Shown: positions 54,720-64,000, counted from the first letter of the stretch. The stretch: DNA of 64,000 nucleotides from Polynucleobacter alcilacus (GCF_018881545.1 NZ_JACVQD010000001.1:1020039-1084038), one strand, 5' to 3'. The notes: generated by a model from the letters alone, not told the origin. Numbers and translations are program-made.

Positions 54720-54722
54720 TCT

Positions 54723-55739
54723 TTAGCTTGATTTTCTTTGGATAATCGCCAGCTGATAAGCTAAACGGATAGCCTCAAGCATGCTACCAAAGTCTGCAAT
54801 ACCTTTACCGGCAATATCTAAAGCCGTGCCATGGTCTATTGATGTTCGAATGATTGGTAGTCCTAGAGTGACGTTGACTCCGCCCCCAAAAGTAACAAAC
54901 TTGAAAGGGGCCAATCCTTGATCGTGATACATCGCAATAAAGGCATCAACCTGTTCAAGCGCGGCAGAATCAAACATCGTATCTCCGGGATAAGGCCCTG
55001 AAACGTTTATTCCCTGATTTTTAGCAAAGTCAATTGCAGGTGCAATCTCTTCTATTTCTTCATGCCCTAAATAGCCAGACTCTCCAGCATGAGGATTTAA
55101 TCCCGCCACCCGAATCACTGGCTTGGCGATGCCAAACTTTTTTCTTAAGTCCTGAGCAACAATTTGAATAGTCCCTAGTACTTGCTTGTAGGTGATCGCC
55201 GCTGATACCTCTTTTAATGGCAAATGGGTAGTTACTAAAGCTACTCGTAAATCTCTAGGCGCTTTAATTCCCAAGAAACCCCGTGGCAGTGGAGCACACA
55301 ACATCATCACAACCTGTTCTGTATCACAGCGCTGCGCTAAATACTCTGTATGTCCAGTAAAGGGGATGCCAGCAGCATAAATCAAGCTCTTTTGGACTGG
55401 GGCCGTGATCATGGCATCAAATCGACCCTGAAGACAAGCATCGGTGGCTTGATTTAAAAGATGTAAAACGTACTGGGCATTAGCAGGATTTAAGATGCCT
55501 GGCACGACAGCGTCAGCCAATGGGCTTGATTCAAGCTTAATGCGCTCGTGCCCATTTGGAATTTTGTCTTTAGCGAATGTCAAAAGACTACTATCGCCCA
55601 GTAAAGTAATCTCAACATCAGTTTGCTCGCCAACAAAATGCAAGGCAGCGGCTAAGGAGACTTCAGGTCCTACGCCAGCCGGTTCTCCTGTTGTAATTCC
55701 TAATTTAACGAAGAGCGCTGGTTGCTTCATCATCCACAT
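54723..55739 (-). CDS. pdxA: 4-hydroxythreonine-4-phosphate dehydrogenase
   Basis: 338 aa NAD-dependent enzyme of the DXP-dependent vitamin B6 pathway. GITTGEPAGVGPEVSL is the N-terminal signature; metal-binding histidines lie in GHTEYLAQR and MYHDQGLAPFK. Three ATG codons at 55739, 55733 and 55730 compete for the start (MWMMKQ). All of them overlap the end of surA, so translation is probably coupled. Confidence 0.95.
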   Translation of the reverse strand: MWMMKQPALFVKLGITTGEPAGVGPEVSLAAALHFVGEQTDVEITLLGDSSLLTFAKDKIPNGHERIKLESSPLADAVVPGILNPANAQYVLHLLNQATDACLQGRFDAMITAPVQKSLIYAAGIPFTGHTEYLAQRCDTEQVVMMLCAPLPRGFLGIKAPRDLRVALVTTHLPLKEVSAAITYKQVLGTIQIVAQDLRKKFGIAKPVIRVAGLNPHAGESGYLGHEEIEEIAPAIDFAKNQGINVSGPYPGDTMFDSAALEQVDAFIAMYHDQGLAPFKFVTFGGGVNVTLGLPIIRTSIDHGTALDIAGKGIADFGSMLEAIRLAYQLAIIQRKSS

Positions 55740-57159
55740 TCAGAATTTTTACTGTTGCGGTATCGCGTAATTCACGAATCCAGTCCTGATAGGCTTGCTC
55801 AAACTTTCTCTCACGAATTGCTGCACGTGCAAACTCTCGCTGTTTTTCTACAGTCAACTGTGATTCACGACGCTCCATTACCTGGATAAGGTGCCAACCA
55901 AATTGAGTTTTCACTGGGTTGCTGACCTCTCCAATCTGAAGCCTGTTCATCGCCTGCTCAAATTCCGGTACTAGGTCGCCAGGACTCATCCAACCCAAAG
56001 ATCCTCCATTAGCAGCGGCGCCGTCTTCAGAATATTTCTTAGCAAGATCTGCAAAGTCAACTGTCTTTGCTCGTATTTGATCGCGGTAGCCCTGCAAACG
56101 TCTTTCTGCGTCTTGATCACTTAAGCCTGAACGACTTTTAAGCAAAATATGACGCGCATTTGTTTGTGTGATGGGAATATTTTGAGGGGTACTTGAAGCA
56201 GGCTCTTGCGCTATAGCTTGAGCTGGAGCTCCAGCAGACATGGCCCTTCGATCTAAAACTTTCAGAACGTGATAACCCGCAGGACTTTTTACTACTGCAT
56301 TTGCAACCTGGCCACCGCCAGTATTTCGAATAGCATCATAAAATAATTTAGGCAAACGATCTGGAGTCCGGTAGCCTAAGTCTTGAAATTTAATTTTAGG
56401 ATTTTCTTTTGCTGCCATCGCTCCTAATTGCAAGAAGTCTATATCCCCCCTTGCTGCGAGCAATAAGGCATCTGCTTTCTTTTTTGCATCAGCTTGAGCA
56501 CCTGCACCTGCACCCGCTTCTACTGGTATAAAAATCTGTGCAACGTCAATCTCTTCTGGGCCGCCATTAATAGCCTGAGTTGAGCGCTGTGCACCTGCAC
56601 CAGAAATTGCACGGGTTCGTTCCATTATAAAATTATCAATTTCTGCATCTGAAATTTTGATCTTTGAATCCACTTCACGCTCACGATAGCGGCTAACAAT
56701 AATGTCATCTCGCAATAGTTCTTTGTAACGCTCAAATGAAGTACCGGAAGCAATTACTTTGTCTTTAAATTCTGTATAGGTCAATTTATTTCTAGCAGCG
56801 GTATCAGCAAGAATTTTTTCTAACTCTTTGTTACCAACACTGGCACCTTCTAACTCTGCATTCTGTAATTGAATTTTCTCAATAATGAGACGCTCTAAAA
56901 CTAACTTTCTTAAACTACTTGCATCTGGAAGTTTTGCGTTTTGCTTTTGAAGACTCGCAATTCGATCGTCAATTTCTTTACGAGTGACAAAACCGGTGTT
57001 GACTACTGCTGCTACACCGTCAATATTTCGAACCTTGCTGTCTGCCACACTAGTTGAACGCGTTAAATCTTGGGCGCAGATAGGACTCGCTATGACTAGC
57101 ACTCCATTCAGTAGAATAGCAGTCACAATCCGTCTCAAGCAATTCCTATAAAGCATCAT
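55705..57159 (-). CDS. surA: Periplasmic chaperone / peptidyl-prolyl isomerase SurA
   Basis: 484 aa chaperone that escorts outer-membrane proteins, including LptD, to the BAM complex. A signal peptide ends near SPICAQ (about residue 30). The SurA N-terminal helical domain spans ~45-175 (RKEIDDRIASLQKQNAKLPD). Two parvulin domains follow, at ~210-305 and ~335-440 (the second with NARHILLKSRSGLS and GSLGWMSPGDLVPEFE). A ~10-residue alanine/glycine-rich insert (GAGAGAQADAK) sits in the first parvulin domain. The start overlaps the lptD stop by 4 bases. Confidence 0.95.
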   Translation of the reverse strand: MMLYRNCLRRIVTAILLNGVLVIASPICAQDLTRSTSVADSKVRNIDGVAAVVNTGFVTRKEIDDRIASLQKQNAKLPDASSLRKLVLERLIIEKIQLQNAELEGASVGNKELEKILADTAARNKLTYTEFKDKVIASGTSFERYKELLRDDIIVSRYREREVDSKIKISDAEIDNFIMERTRAISGAGAQRSTQAINGGPEEIDVAQIFIPVEAGAGAGAQADAKKKADALLLAARGDIDFLQLGAMAAKENPKIKFQDLGYRTPDRLPKLFYDAIRNTGGGQVANAVVKSPAGYHVLKVLDRRAMSAGAPAQAIAQEPASSTPQNIPITQTNARHILLKSRSGLSDQDAERRLQGYRDQIRAKTVDFADLAKKYSEDGAAANGGSLGWMSPGDLVPEFEQAMNRLQIGEVSNPVKTQFGWHLIQVMERRESQLTVEKQREFARAAIRERKFEQAYQDWIRELRDTATVKILNVDDEATSALR

Positions 57160-59681
57160 TGATAGTTCTCATATATTGAGGGCGGTATAGGCTTTGAAGT
57201 TGGCATATATCCAGGAACATTAAGCCTCATGATATCAACAGGGTTGCTGCCTGCGCTAGCAAAGCCCCTAAATTCTATTTGAAAGAGCACTTGAGTAGTA
57301 GTTATCAGGGAAGTATTGACCATTTGCGAATAGGCACCACGAAACGTCCAGCAATCTCTATTCCACTCAAGTCCAACCAAGGTATTTAAAGTTTTAACAG
57401 TCAAGGCATCATATCCCCAGCGTCCCAATACTGAAACTTCGCGAGTAAGAGGCCATTGTCCAGAAATATTGTATTGATCAGTCGTAGTAGCGCCCGGGGT
57501 ATAAGGCTGGTTATTTTGTATAGACGCCTGAACCGGTGGCGTCCAAACATTTCTATAGCCAAAATTTAAATTTCTGCCAGGAGTTGGGCGCCAACTTCCG
57601 CCCACGGTAGTTTGCACAAAACGATTGAGTTGGGTGTTGTATTGTCCGAACACATCGGCACTAAAGTTTCCAAGCAGGCGAATCGAACCCGAGCCTAAGG
57701 TGTCGGAATAGGTAGAAGGGTTAGTAATGTTGCCGTTCAAACCCACTTTTTGACCAGCGAACTGCTGTTTCTGGGCAATCGTTACGTTTGCACGCTCAGC
57801 ACCCGTATTTGCCTCAATCATGCGGCTCGTTAAACCGAGGGTGGCTGCATTGCTATCAGATATTCGATCATTACCAATAAAGGTATTAGCAGCAAAGATT
57901 TGGGAAACACCAAATCCCGCTTCAGCAGTATCAAATATTGGGGTATTGGCCTGATTTTGATAGGGCGTATAAGCATAAAAAACTCTCGGCTCCATTGTTA
58001 GCAACATATCCCTTCCAAAGAAGCCTTTTAGCTCAGCAGCATCCCTTTCGAATGACAAACCTGAATCCAAAGTAAAAGTGGGAATTGTGAAACCTTGCGC
58101 GGGAGGGGCGCCCGTATTATTGGCAAAGGGGGTTGCGTTATAAGTATTTGACTGGAAACTAATACTTGGAGTGATGTAATAGCCTGGCGTAACCTGTGGA
58201 AGGGCTAGAGCACCTTTAATTACCGTTCTATCTGCCTGACTGTAAATACCTGGGGCAGTAGCAGCTGCGTTACCCTGAATGTTGTACGCAAAACGCGTAA
58301 AGTCAGTAGAAAATGTAGTTGTTGGTCCGCTCGGCAAGGTGACATACTTGCCACTCGCATCCGCTACTGTTGGAGTAATGCGATTGTTATAGCTAGCGGT
58401 AACGTTCGGCAAGATATTGTAAGGAGACTGTACAGTAGTAGTAGGGTCTGGCTGTAGCGTTTGAAATGTTAATGCGCGAGCTGACACATTCCAATTACTT
58501 AAGCTGCCCGTAAGTGCTTTACTAGTTCCTACTTCCTGACGAAACTGATTCGTAACCGCACCAGCAATACTTTGCGAAAAGTCGGTTGGGTATAAATTAT
58601 CAGAAACCCTAGCCATATTGACATATCCTGTCCAAGAGCCAGGCAGAGGCACTCCACCCGGACCGACTCCACCAGTAAAAGCCTGGCGCTGTTGCCAATC
58701 ATACTTCCAGCGATTGGTACCCGTCTGTTTGTCATAAGGTAAGTATTCACCCATTGCCGCACCAGAGTATTGAGAATCTAGAAATCGATATTGGGCACCC
58801 AGCATGCCGCCTCGATGATTCATATACCGAGGCAATAAAAGCAAATCACGATTCGGTGCAATATTGACGTAATAAGGTTGAGTAATGTCCAAACCATTAT
58901 TTGAGTTATAGCCCACCACCGGCGCAAGAATGCCTGAACGCCTTTGACCGCCAGTAGGCGCAGTGAAATAAGGAACATAAGCTATCGGTACATCAAAGAA
59001 ACGCATCACACCATGCGTGCCAGCCATTTCTTTTTGTTCGTTATCAATTTCCAGGGTGTCAGCAGTGAAATACCAATCCAAATTTTCTGGAGTGCAGGTG
59101 GAGTAAGTCGCTTTATCAAATACAAAAACATCCGCACTCTCAACAGTCAATTTTTTTGCTTTACCGTTACCACCGTTATCGCGCAATTCATAAATTGGTG
59201 TCTCCATGGCGCCTTCACGCGCATCTACCTTGAACTGTCCTTTGGGGCCCTTAAAAGTCACATTACCTTTTGACAGCTCTGCATTACCAAGCAAATCTGC
59301 GATATCAGTATCTGGGTTGTAAGTTATCTCATCCGCTTTTAATACCGCGCCATTTCGACGAATTTGAGCACGGCTCTTCAAATGCATATCTCGCTCCACT
59401 ACCCCATCAATGAAATCACTTGATGTAAAGGTGAGGGCTTGGCCATCGGCAATCGGTTTACCAACACGAAGTTGATCATCCAACTTCAAAATCGTAACGT
59501 TGCCACGATCTGGTAATAAAACTAAATTGGTAGAAGGCGTTGAAACAGAAGGTAATGGAGCGGGTGCCTGAGCATGAATTGGTAGGGCAAATTGAAGCAA
59601 TGCCATCCCCATCATTATTCGCAGGGATACAGCTAAAAAAAGAGGGGCGCAAAGGCCGGCGCGACGGCGATAATGACTCAT
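57156..59681 (-). CDS. lptD: LPS-assembly outer membrane protein LptD
   Basis: 841 aa. LptD with LptE inserts LPS into the outer leaflet. A signal peptide (ending near LPIHAQA, about residue 38) is followed by an OstA-like beta-jellyroll (residues ~90-235, for example KADEITYNPDTDIADLLGNAEL) and a large C-terminal beta barrel. Cysteines near residue 195 (STCTPENL) and near the C-terminus (NRDCWTFRGAY) may form the inter-domain disulfide. The start lies 33 bases from the divergent amgK start. bepA (12.6-14.4 kb) encodes a protease known to act on LptD. Confidence 0.95.
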   Translation of the reverse strand: MSHYRRRAGLCAPLFLAVSLRIMMGMALLQFALPIHAQAPAPLPSVSTPSTNLVLLPDRGNVTILKLDDQLRVGKPIADGQALTFTSSDFIDGVVERDMHLKSRAQIRRNGAVLKADEITYNPDTDIADLLGNAELSKGNVTFKGPKGQFKVDAREGAMETPIYELRDNGGNGKAKKLTVESADVFVFDKATYSTCTPENLDWYFTADTLEIDNEQKEMAGTHGVMRFFDVPIAYVPYFTAPTGGQRRSGILAPVVGYNSNNGLDITQPYYVNIAPNRDLLLLPRYMNHRGGMLGAQYRFLDSQYSGAAMGEYLPYDKQTGTNRWKYDWQQRQAFTGGVGPGGVPLPGSWTGYVNMARVSDNLYPTDFSQSIAGAVTNQFRQEVGTSKALTGSLSNWNVSARALTFQTLQPDPTTTVQSPYNILPNVTASYNNRITPTVADASGKYVTLPSGPTTTFSTDFTRFAYNIQGNAAATAPGIYSQADRTVIKGALALPQVTPGYYITPSISFQSNTYNATPFANNTGAPPAQGFTIPTFTLDSGLSFERDAAELKGFFGRDMLLTMEPRVFYAYTPYQNQANTPIFDTAEAGFGVSQIFAANTFIGNDRISDSNAATLGLTSRMIEANTGAERANVTIAQKQQFAGQKVGLNGNITNPSTYSDTLGSGSIRLLGNFSADVFGQYNTQLNRFVQTTVGGSWRPTPGRNLNFGYRNVWTPPVQASIQNNQPYTPGATTTDQYNISGQWPLTREVSVLGRWGYDALTVKTLNTLVGLEWNRDCWTFRGAYSQMVNTSLITTTQVLFQIEFRGFASAGSNPVDIMRLNVPGYMPTSKPIPPSIYENYQ

Positions 59682-59714
59682 AGATCCAGACCCGCCTTAT
59701 TATACGAATCGACC

Positions 59715-60716
59715 ATGACTGACCCTCGCCTAAACACCCTCCGCAACTGGCTAAAAGCCCTGCAAGCACGCTGGCAATTAGATCTCGATAGCTTGGAGCC
59801 CGCCTCAGCAGATGCCAGCTTTAGGCGGTATTTCCGTATTGCGTCCAAAAACCCCAATTTTGGGACTTTAATAGTAATGGATGCACCCCCTCAATATGAG
59901 TCCTTAGATGCCTTCATCAAGGTCGATTTATTGCTAGCAGCAGCAGGCTTAAATGTGCCAAAAATTCTGGAGGAAAACATTCCCGAGGGCTTCCTTTTAT
60001 TGAGTGATCTAGGCACTAAAACTTACCTTGCTGAACTCAATATTGAAACAGCTGATCCCTTATATCAAGATGCAACACATGCCTTAGTACAAATGCAATT
60101 GGCTAGCAAACCAGATGTATTACCAAATTATGATGAAGCCCTTCTTCAACGAGAACTAGATTTATTTCCCGAGTGGTATCTGAATAAGCATCTCAATATT
60201 CAATTAACGAATCTACAAAAAGCGCAACTCACGCAATCTTTTGCGCTCATCCTAGAAAATAATTTAGCGCAAGCTAAAGTCTATGTTCACCGTGATTACC
60301 ATTCTCGCAACCTAATGGTGACAGCAATAAATAATCCGGGAGTAATTGATTTTCAGGATGCTGTTTATGGTCCGATTACTTATGACGCATCATCCTTATG
60401 GCGCGATGCCTACATTGCATGGCCCGAAGATAAAGTAATTGATTGGGTCATCAAATTTTGGGAAGAAGGTCGCAAAGTTGGCTTGCCCATGCCTAGTGAT
60501 TTTGGACAGTTCTATCGTGATTTTGAATGGATGGGTTTACAGCGTCATCTCAAAGTTCTTGGGATTTTTGCAAGACTCTTTCACCGTGATGGCAAAGATG
60601 GCTATCTCAAAGATATGCCACTGGTTCTGGACTACGCTATTGCAACTGCCAATCGCTATATCGAATTAAAACCTTTAGCCCGAATTTTGGAATCTACTCG
60701 TCCAAGTAAAGCGTAA
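59715..60716 (+). CDS. amgK: N-acetylmuramate/N-acetylglucosamine 1-kinase (AmgK)
   Basis: 333 aa from the ATG at 59715 (the longer frame from 59673 overlaps lptD and is rejected). An aminoglycoside-phosphotransferase-fold kinase. The catalytic segment is VYVHRDYHSRNLMV and the metal-binding one is VIDFQDAVYGPITYD. AmgK phosphorylates the anomeric hydroxyl of MurNAc and GlcNAc in peptidoglycan recycling, a bypass first described in Pseudomonas putida. murU follows after 9 bases, which supports the assignment. Confidence 0.9.
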   Translation: MTDPRLNTLRNWLKALQARWQLDLDSLEPASADASFRRYFRIASKNPNFGTLIVMDAPPQYESLDAFIKVDLLLAAAGLNVPKILEENIPEGFLLLSDLGTKTYLAELNIETADPLYQDATHALVQMQLASKPDVLPNYDEALLQRELDLFPEWYLNKHLNIQLTNLQKAQLTQSFALILENNLAQAKVYVHRDYHSRNLMVTAINNPGVIDFQDAVYGPITYDASSLWRDAYIAWPEDKVIDWVIKFWEEGRKVGLPMPSDFGQFYRDFEWMGLQRHLKVLGIFARLFHRDGKDGYLKDMPLVLDYAIATANRYIELKPLARILESTRPSKA

Positions 60717-60725
60717 ATTGAGCTC

Positions 60726-61442
60726 ATGAATAAAAGTGAATTGATTCCGTGTTTTTTGCTTGCCGCTGGCAGGGGTGAACGGATGCGCCCTCTCACAGAT
60801 AACTTACCCAAGCCTTTGCTCACTATTCAAAACAAATCCCTGCTTGCTTGGCATTTAGAGTCCCTTACAAATGCAGGAATTAAAAATGTCGTCATTAATC
60901 ATGCCTGGCTAGGTCAGAAAATTGAAGCCGCTCTTGGTAACGGTCATCAATTTGGGCTCCAAATCCAATACTCCCCTGAGGGTACTGCCTTAGAAACAGC
61001 GGGAGGAATAGCTAAAGCACTACCAATCCTTCTGCCAGATGACTATTTCTTGGTGATCAATGGGGATGTCTTTAGCCCCCAACTTCCCATCAAAGCGCTT
61101 CTAGAGAGGGTATCCACTTTGCGTCGTAAGCCCCAGAAGCCTTTGGCACACCTCTTAATGGTTCCAAACCCAGTACAGCACCCAGAAGGAGATTTTTACT
61201 TAAAAGACTCGCAAGTATTCGATAAAGCGTCATTGGGAGCTGAAAAGCTGACCTTTTCAGGAATCGGCATTTATCACAAGGATTTATTTAAGGGTATCAA
61301 GATCGGGGAGCGAGCGAAGTTAGCGCCCCTCCTGAGATCCGCAATGGAGCAAAATACAGTGTCGGGTGAAAAATATACCGGACCATGGCACGATGTAGGA
61401 ACTCCGCAACGATTACAAGAGCTCAATGTGGCTTATGAATAA
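60726..61442 (+). CDS. murU: N-acetylmuramate alpha-1-phosphate uridylyltransferase (MurU)
   Basis: 238 aa nucleotidyltransferase producing UDP-MurNAc from MurNAc-1-phosphate. The signature LAAGRGERMRPLTDNLPKPLL binds nucleotide and metal, and FLVINGDVFSP carries the catalytic aspartate region. It works with AmgK to feed recycled MurNAc straight into cell-wall synthesis. Its final codons overlap the pepP start by 8 bases. Confidence 0.9.
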   Translation: MNKSELIPCFLLAAGRGERMRPLTDNLPKPLLTIQNKSLLAWHLESLTNAGIKNVVINHAWLGQKIEAALGNGHQFGLQIQYSPEGTALETAGGIAKALPILLPDDYFLVINGDVFSPQLPIKALLERVSTLRRKPQKPLAHLLMVPNPVQHPEGDFYLKDSQVFDKASLGAEKLTFSGIGIYHKDLFKGIKIGERAKLAPLLRSAMEQNTVSGEKYTGPWHDVGTPQRLQELNVAYE

Positions 61443-62802
61443 ATCCAACATCTATCAAGTTCGCAGAAATGCATTAGCGCAACATCTGTTCACCAAGACT
61501 GGTGGAGGGGTTGCCATTATCTCCACTGCGCCAGAGCTTACTCGCAATCGCGATAGCGAATTTCCCTACCGCCATGACAGCGATTTCTTTTATTTAACGG
61601 GCTTCGAAGAGCCAGGCGCCACCTTGGTCATGAAAGTGGAAAAAGATGGCAACTATTTCCAGCTGCAATCTCATCTATTTTGTAGACCCAAAGATCCAGA
61701 ACGGGAAATTTGGGATGGTATTCGTCTTGGACCTGAGGCAGCACCAGAGGCGCTGGGTATTGAATTTGCTCACAGCAATCAAGAGTTGGATCAAAAACTC
61801 AGTGACATCCTAGCTGATCAAGATGCCGTCTACGTTAGTCTCTCGGAAAACGCAGAAGCAGATCGCCGCTTACGTCATTGGATGAAGCAAGTTAGAGGGC
61901 AGGCGCGCTCTGGCATTAATCCCCCATCAGCGTTTCATGATGTTGAAGCCCTCATTCATGAAATGCGCTTATTCAAAGATGCTCAAGAGATCAATACCAT
62001 GCGTCGCGCTGCAACTATCTCAGCACGTGCACATGTCCGTGCAATGCAAGCCTGTAAACCTGGCATGCGCGAGTATCAACTCGAAGCAGAGTTACTGCAT
62101 GAGTTTCGCAATAGCGGCGCGCAAAGCGTTGCATACAACAGTATTGTTGCGGGTGGAGCCAATACTTGCATTCTTCACTATCGTGCAGGCGCCACTGAAT
62201 TGCGCGCAGGTGAGCTTTGTTTAATTGATGCTGGTTGTGAATTAGATGGCTACGCCTCTGACATCACGCGCACTTTCCCGGTCAATGGAAAATTTTCCGG
62301 ACCCCAACGTGCACTTTATGACATTACCCAAGCAGCACAAGAGGCAGCTATCGCCATGACAATAGTGGGCAATACATTTATACAACCTCATGAGGCAGCC
62401 GTTAAAGTTCTCACGCAAGGCTTGCTAGATGAAAAATTACTCAAACTCTCAGAGTTAGGATCGCTTGAGAATGCTATTGAAACTGGGGCCTATCGTCGGT
62501 TCTATATGCATCGTACCTCCCACTGGCTGGGGATGGACGTCCATGACGTAGGCTCTTATCGCGAATCTTCTACAAACCTCGTACAAGATGAAAAACCTTG
62601 GCGTATTCTGCGGAGCGGCATGGTTATCACGATTGAACCAGGCCTTTACATACGGCCGGCAGATGATATTGACGAAGCATTTTGGAATATCGGCATTCGG
62701 ATTGAAGATGATGCCGTTATTAACGACTCTGGATGCGAACTCATTTCTCGTGGAGCTCCCGTAAAGGCTGATGAGATCGAAGCCCTTATGAAAAATACAT
62801 GA
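61435..62802 (+). CDS. pepP: Xaa-Pro aminopeptidase (aminopeptidase P)
   Basis: 455 aa from the ATG at 61435 (an ATG at 61426 is also possible). An N-terminal AMP_N domain (residues ~1-150) includes FPYRHDSDFFYLTGFEEPGA. The pita-bread catalytic domain carries dinuclear metal ligands: D in LIDAGCELDGYASDITRTF, H in HRTSHWLGMDVHDVG, E in TIEPGLYI and E in IRIEDDAV. It removes N-terminal residues before proline. The stop overlaps the next start by 4 bases (ATGA). Confidence 0.95.
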   Translation: MNKSNIYQVRRNALAQHLFTKTGGGVAIISTAPELTRNRDSEFPYRHDSDFFYLTGFEEPGATLVMKVEKDGNYFQLQSHLFCRPKDPEREIWDGIRLGPEAAPEALGIEFAHSNQELDQKLSDILADQDAVYVSLSENAEADRRLRHWMKQVRGQARSGINPPSAFHDVEALIHEMRLFKDAQEINTMRRAATISARAHVRAMQACKPGMREYQLEAELLHEFRNSGAQSVAYNSIVAGGANTCILHYRAGATELRAGELCLIDAGCELDGYASDITRTFPVNGKFSGPQRALYDITQAAQEAAIAMTIVGNTFIQPHEAAVKVLTQGLLDEKLLKLSELGSLENAIETGAYRRFYMHRTSHWLGMDVHDVGSYRESSTNLVQDEKPWRILRSGMVITIEPGLYIRPADDIDEAFWNIGIRIEDDAVINDSGCELISRGAPVKADEIEALMKNT

Positions 62803-63956
62803 GTTCAACTCAATGCGATATCTTGATTCAGGGGGGTGGGCCAGTAGGCTTGGCCTGTGCTGCCTGGATATTACAAAAGTTTCCGGATGCTTATTTAACA
62901 CTGCTGGACCGAAACTCAGTAGACGATGCTGATCTTGCTGCGGCAGACAGTAGAGGTATTGCGCTATCGCATGGCAGCAAACTCTTGCTCGATACGATTG
63001 ATGCTTGGCCTGTCGAATGCGCTGACATTCATCGTGTGCATGTTTCACAAGCGGGACGCTTTGGTCGCGCCCTAATGACGCGCGAAGAATTACACCAAGA
63101 CGCACTAGGTCATATCATTCGCTATCGGGATATTCACATCACTTTGCGCCAAGCTCTCAGAGCCATTCAAAGTAAAAGTCCCAATTTCATGTGGCAGCAT
63201 ACCGATGCTAAGGATGAACATAATCCCGTCCTTGCGAAATGCATTGTGCATGCTGAAGGTGGTCTATTTAAAAAGCAGGATTGGGTTGAATCCGGTCGCG
63301 ACTATGGCCAGTCTGCCTTAGTGGGTTTAGTTGAGGTGGAAAACGCCGCCCCTCAACAAGCTTGGGAGCGCTTTACATCCGAAGGTCCGCTAGCAGTTCT
63401 TCCAAGCCATTACGGCCCCAATATTTTGAATCTCGTTTGGTGTGGCTCGCCAGAATCTTCACAACACCGCCTGCAACTGAGTGATGCTGATTTTCTTAAC
63501 TCATTACAAAATGAATTTGGCTCGCGTATTGGGCGTTTTCTAAAGATTCAGGATCGTCGCTTATACGAGCTGGGCTTGAACTACCGTAAGCAAATTACCA
63601 AAGACAATGAAGTTTGGATCGGCAATGCTGCACAAGCTTTACACCCCGTAGCCGGTCAAGGATTAAATCTCGGATTACGCGATGCGTTTCTTCTGGCTGA
63701 AAAACTAGTAGGAGTTTTTGCAGGCTCAGTAGAAAATCAAGCTGCAGGAAAAATTCAAGAGGCGCTAGAAGCTTATGCCCAAAGTCGTAAGGTAGACAGA
63801 ACCACCACTATCGGTCTAACCGACTTTATGGCTAGAGTATTTACCTCAAATCTCGTCCCCGTAGTGATGGCTCGCGGACTGGCTTTATCCGCCCTTCAGT
63901 GGCTTCCGCCTGTGAAAACAGCCTTAGCTCGCCAGATGATGTTTGGTAGGCGTTAA
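62799..63956 (+). CDS. UbiH/UbiF-type FAD-dependent monooxygenase
   Basis: 385 aa flavoprotein of the ubiquinone hydroxylase family (UbiH/COQ6 type). The dinucleotide-binding motif GGGPVG is at residues 12-17. The second FAD motif is GNAAQALHPVAGQGLNLGLRD; most relatives have GDAAH there, so the aspartate is asparagine and the histidine is glutamine. Which ring position it hydroxylates cannot be assigned. It is coupled to pepP, a neighbourhood seen in many proteobacteria. Confidence 0.88.
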   Translation: MSSTQCDILIQGGGPVGLACAAWILQKFPDAYLTLLDRNSVDDADLAAADSRGIALSHGSKLLLDTIDAWPVECADIHRVHVSQAGRFGRALMTREELHQDALGHIIRYRDIHITLRQALRAIQSKSPNFMWQHTDAKDEHNPVLAKCIVHAEGGLFKKQDWVESGRDYGQSALVGLVEVENAAPQQAWERFTSEGPLAVLPSHYGPNILNLVWCGSPESSQHRLQLSDADFLNSLQNEFGSRIGRFLKIQDRRLYELGLNYRKQITKDNEVWIGNAAQALHPVAGQGLNLGLRDAFLLAEKLVGVFAGSVENQAAGKIQEALEAYAQSRKVDRTTTIGLTDFMARVFTSNLVPVVMARGLALSALQWLPPVKTALARQMMFGRR

Positions 63957-64000
63957 GAGGCCTAAATTAGCCTCCAAATAAAGGCTTTCTCGGTTTGATC

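Noticed and set aside
62455..63105. 216-residue open frame on the minus strand
   Set aside because: Antisense to pepP and the UbiH-type gene, which are both clear families; it spans their junction without any promoter or ribosome site.

Overview
The window reads as a contiguous piece of a betaproteobacterial chromosome. It most resembles a freshwater Polynucleobacter-type member of the Burkholderiaceae, with moderate GC content, tight gene packing and short spacers. That placement is inferred from protein style and from gene orders I recall as typical of the group (ilvE/zinc finger/waaF; lnt-glyQ-glyS-gmhB-plsC; lptD-surA-pdxA-rsmA facing amgK-murU). No search was run. There are no rRNA genes, transposases, integrases, phage genes or CRISPR arrays. 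One tRNA gene (CAT anticodon) is present.

Layout. 1-1.7 kb: end of an unidentified gene, then the PBP4-type peptidase dacB. 1.6-9.2 kb, minus strand: a likely single transcript pgk-pyk-fba-purC-purE-purK-tsaC, joining lower glycolysis, purine synthesis and tRNA t6A formation. 9.3-12.7 kb: ilvE, a small zinc-binding protein, waaF (LPS heptosyltransferase) and two small genes. 12.6-14.9 kb: the periplasmic protease bepA, divergent from moaC. 14.9-18.8 kb: a type IV pilin gene followed by an O-GlcNAc-transferase-like TPR protein and a family 2 glycosyltransferase, possibly a pilin glycosylation group. 18.9-24.4 kb: a TerC-type membrane protein, sucCD, recA-recX with a clear SOS box, a DUF2878 membrane protein and the tRNA.

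24.6-29.8 kb is the least ordinary region. It holds three tiny ORFs, four bactofilin genes (one inverted), a membrane-anchored M23 peptidase, a ParA/MinD-type ATPase without a visible ParB, a 62-residue partner gene and a small exported protein. Bactofilins and M23 peptidases form shape-determining modules in other bacteria, so this is the best candidate for an undescribed cell-shape or polarity system.

29.8-45.2 kb is mostly transport and small metabolic genes. It includes an orphan amino-acid-type binding lipoprotein, a MOSC protein and an MHS-family permease with a large inserted loop. A complete TRAP transporter is followed by a gamma-glutamyltransferase homologue. Further genes encode a TRIC-type channel, maleylacetoacetate isomerase, an AEC transporter, a gamma-carbonic anhydrase and an Amt ammonium transporter with an NtrC-like site upstream. 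The stretch ends with two small exported proteins, OsmC, a rhodanese and a putative Na+/H+ antiporter. 45.2-54 kb: miaB-ybeY-ybeX-lnt (without the usual phoH/ybeZ), glyQS, gmhB and plsC. 53.9-59.7 kb, minus: lptD-surA-pdxA-rsmA. 59.7-64 kb, plus: amgK-murU (MurNAc recycling), pepP and a UbiH-type monooxygenase.

Overall the window is rich in envelope functions: LPS core and transport, lipoprotein acylation, peptidoglycan trimming and recycling, outer-membrane protein quality control, pili and bactofilins. Several start sites were moved downstream of the longest open frame to an ATG with better spacing or a visible ribosome binding site; these cases are noted in the entries.
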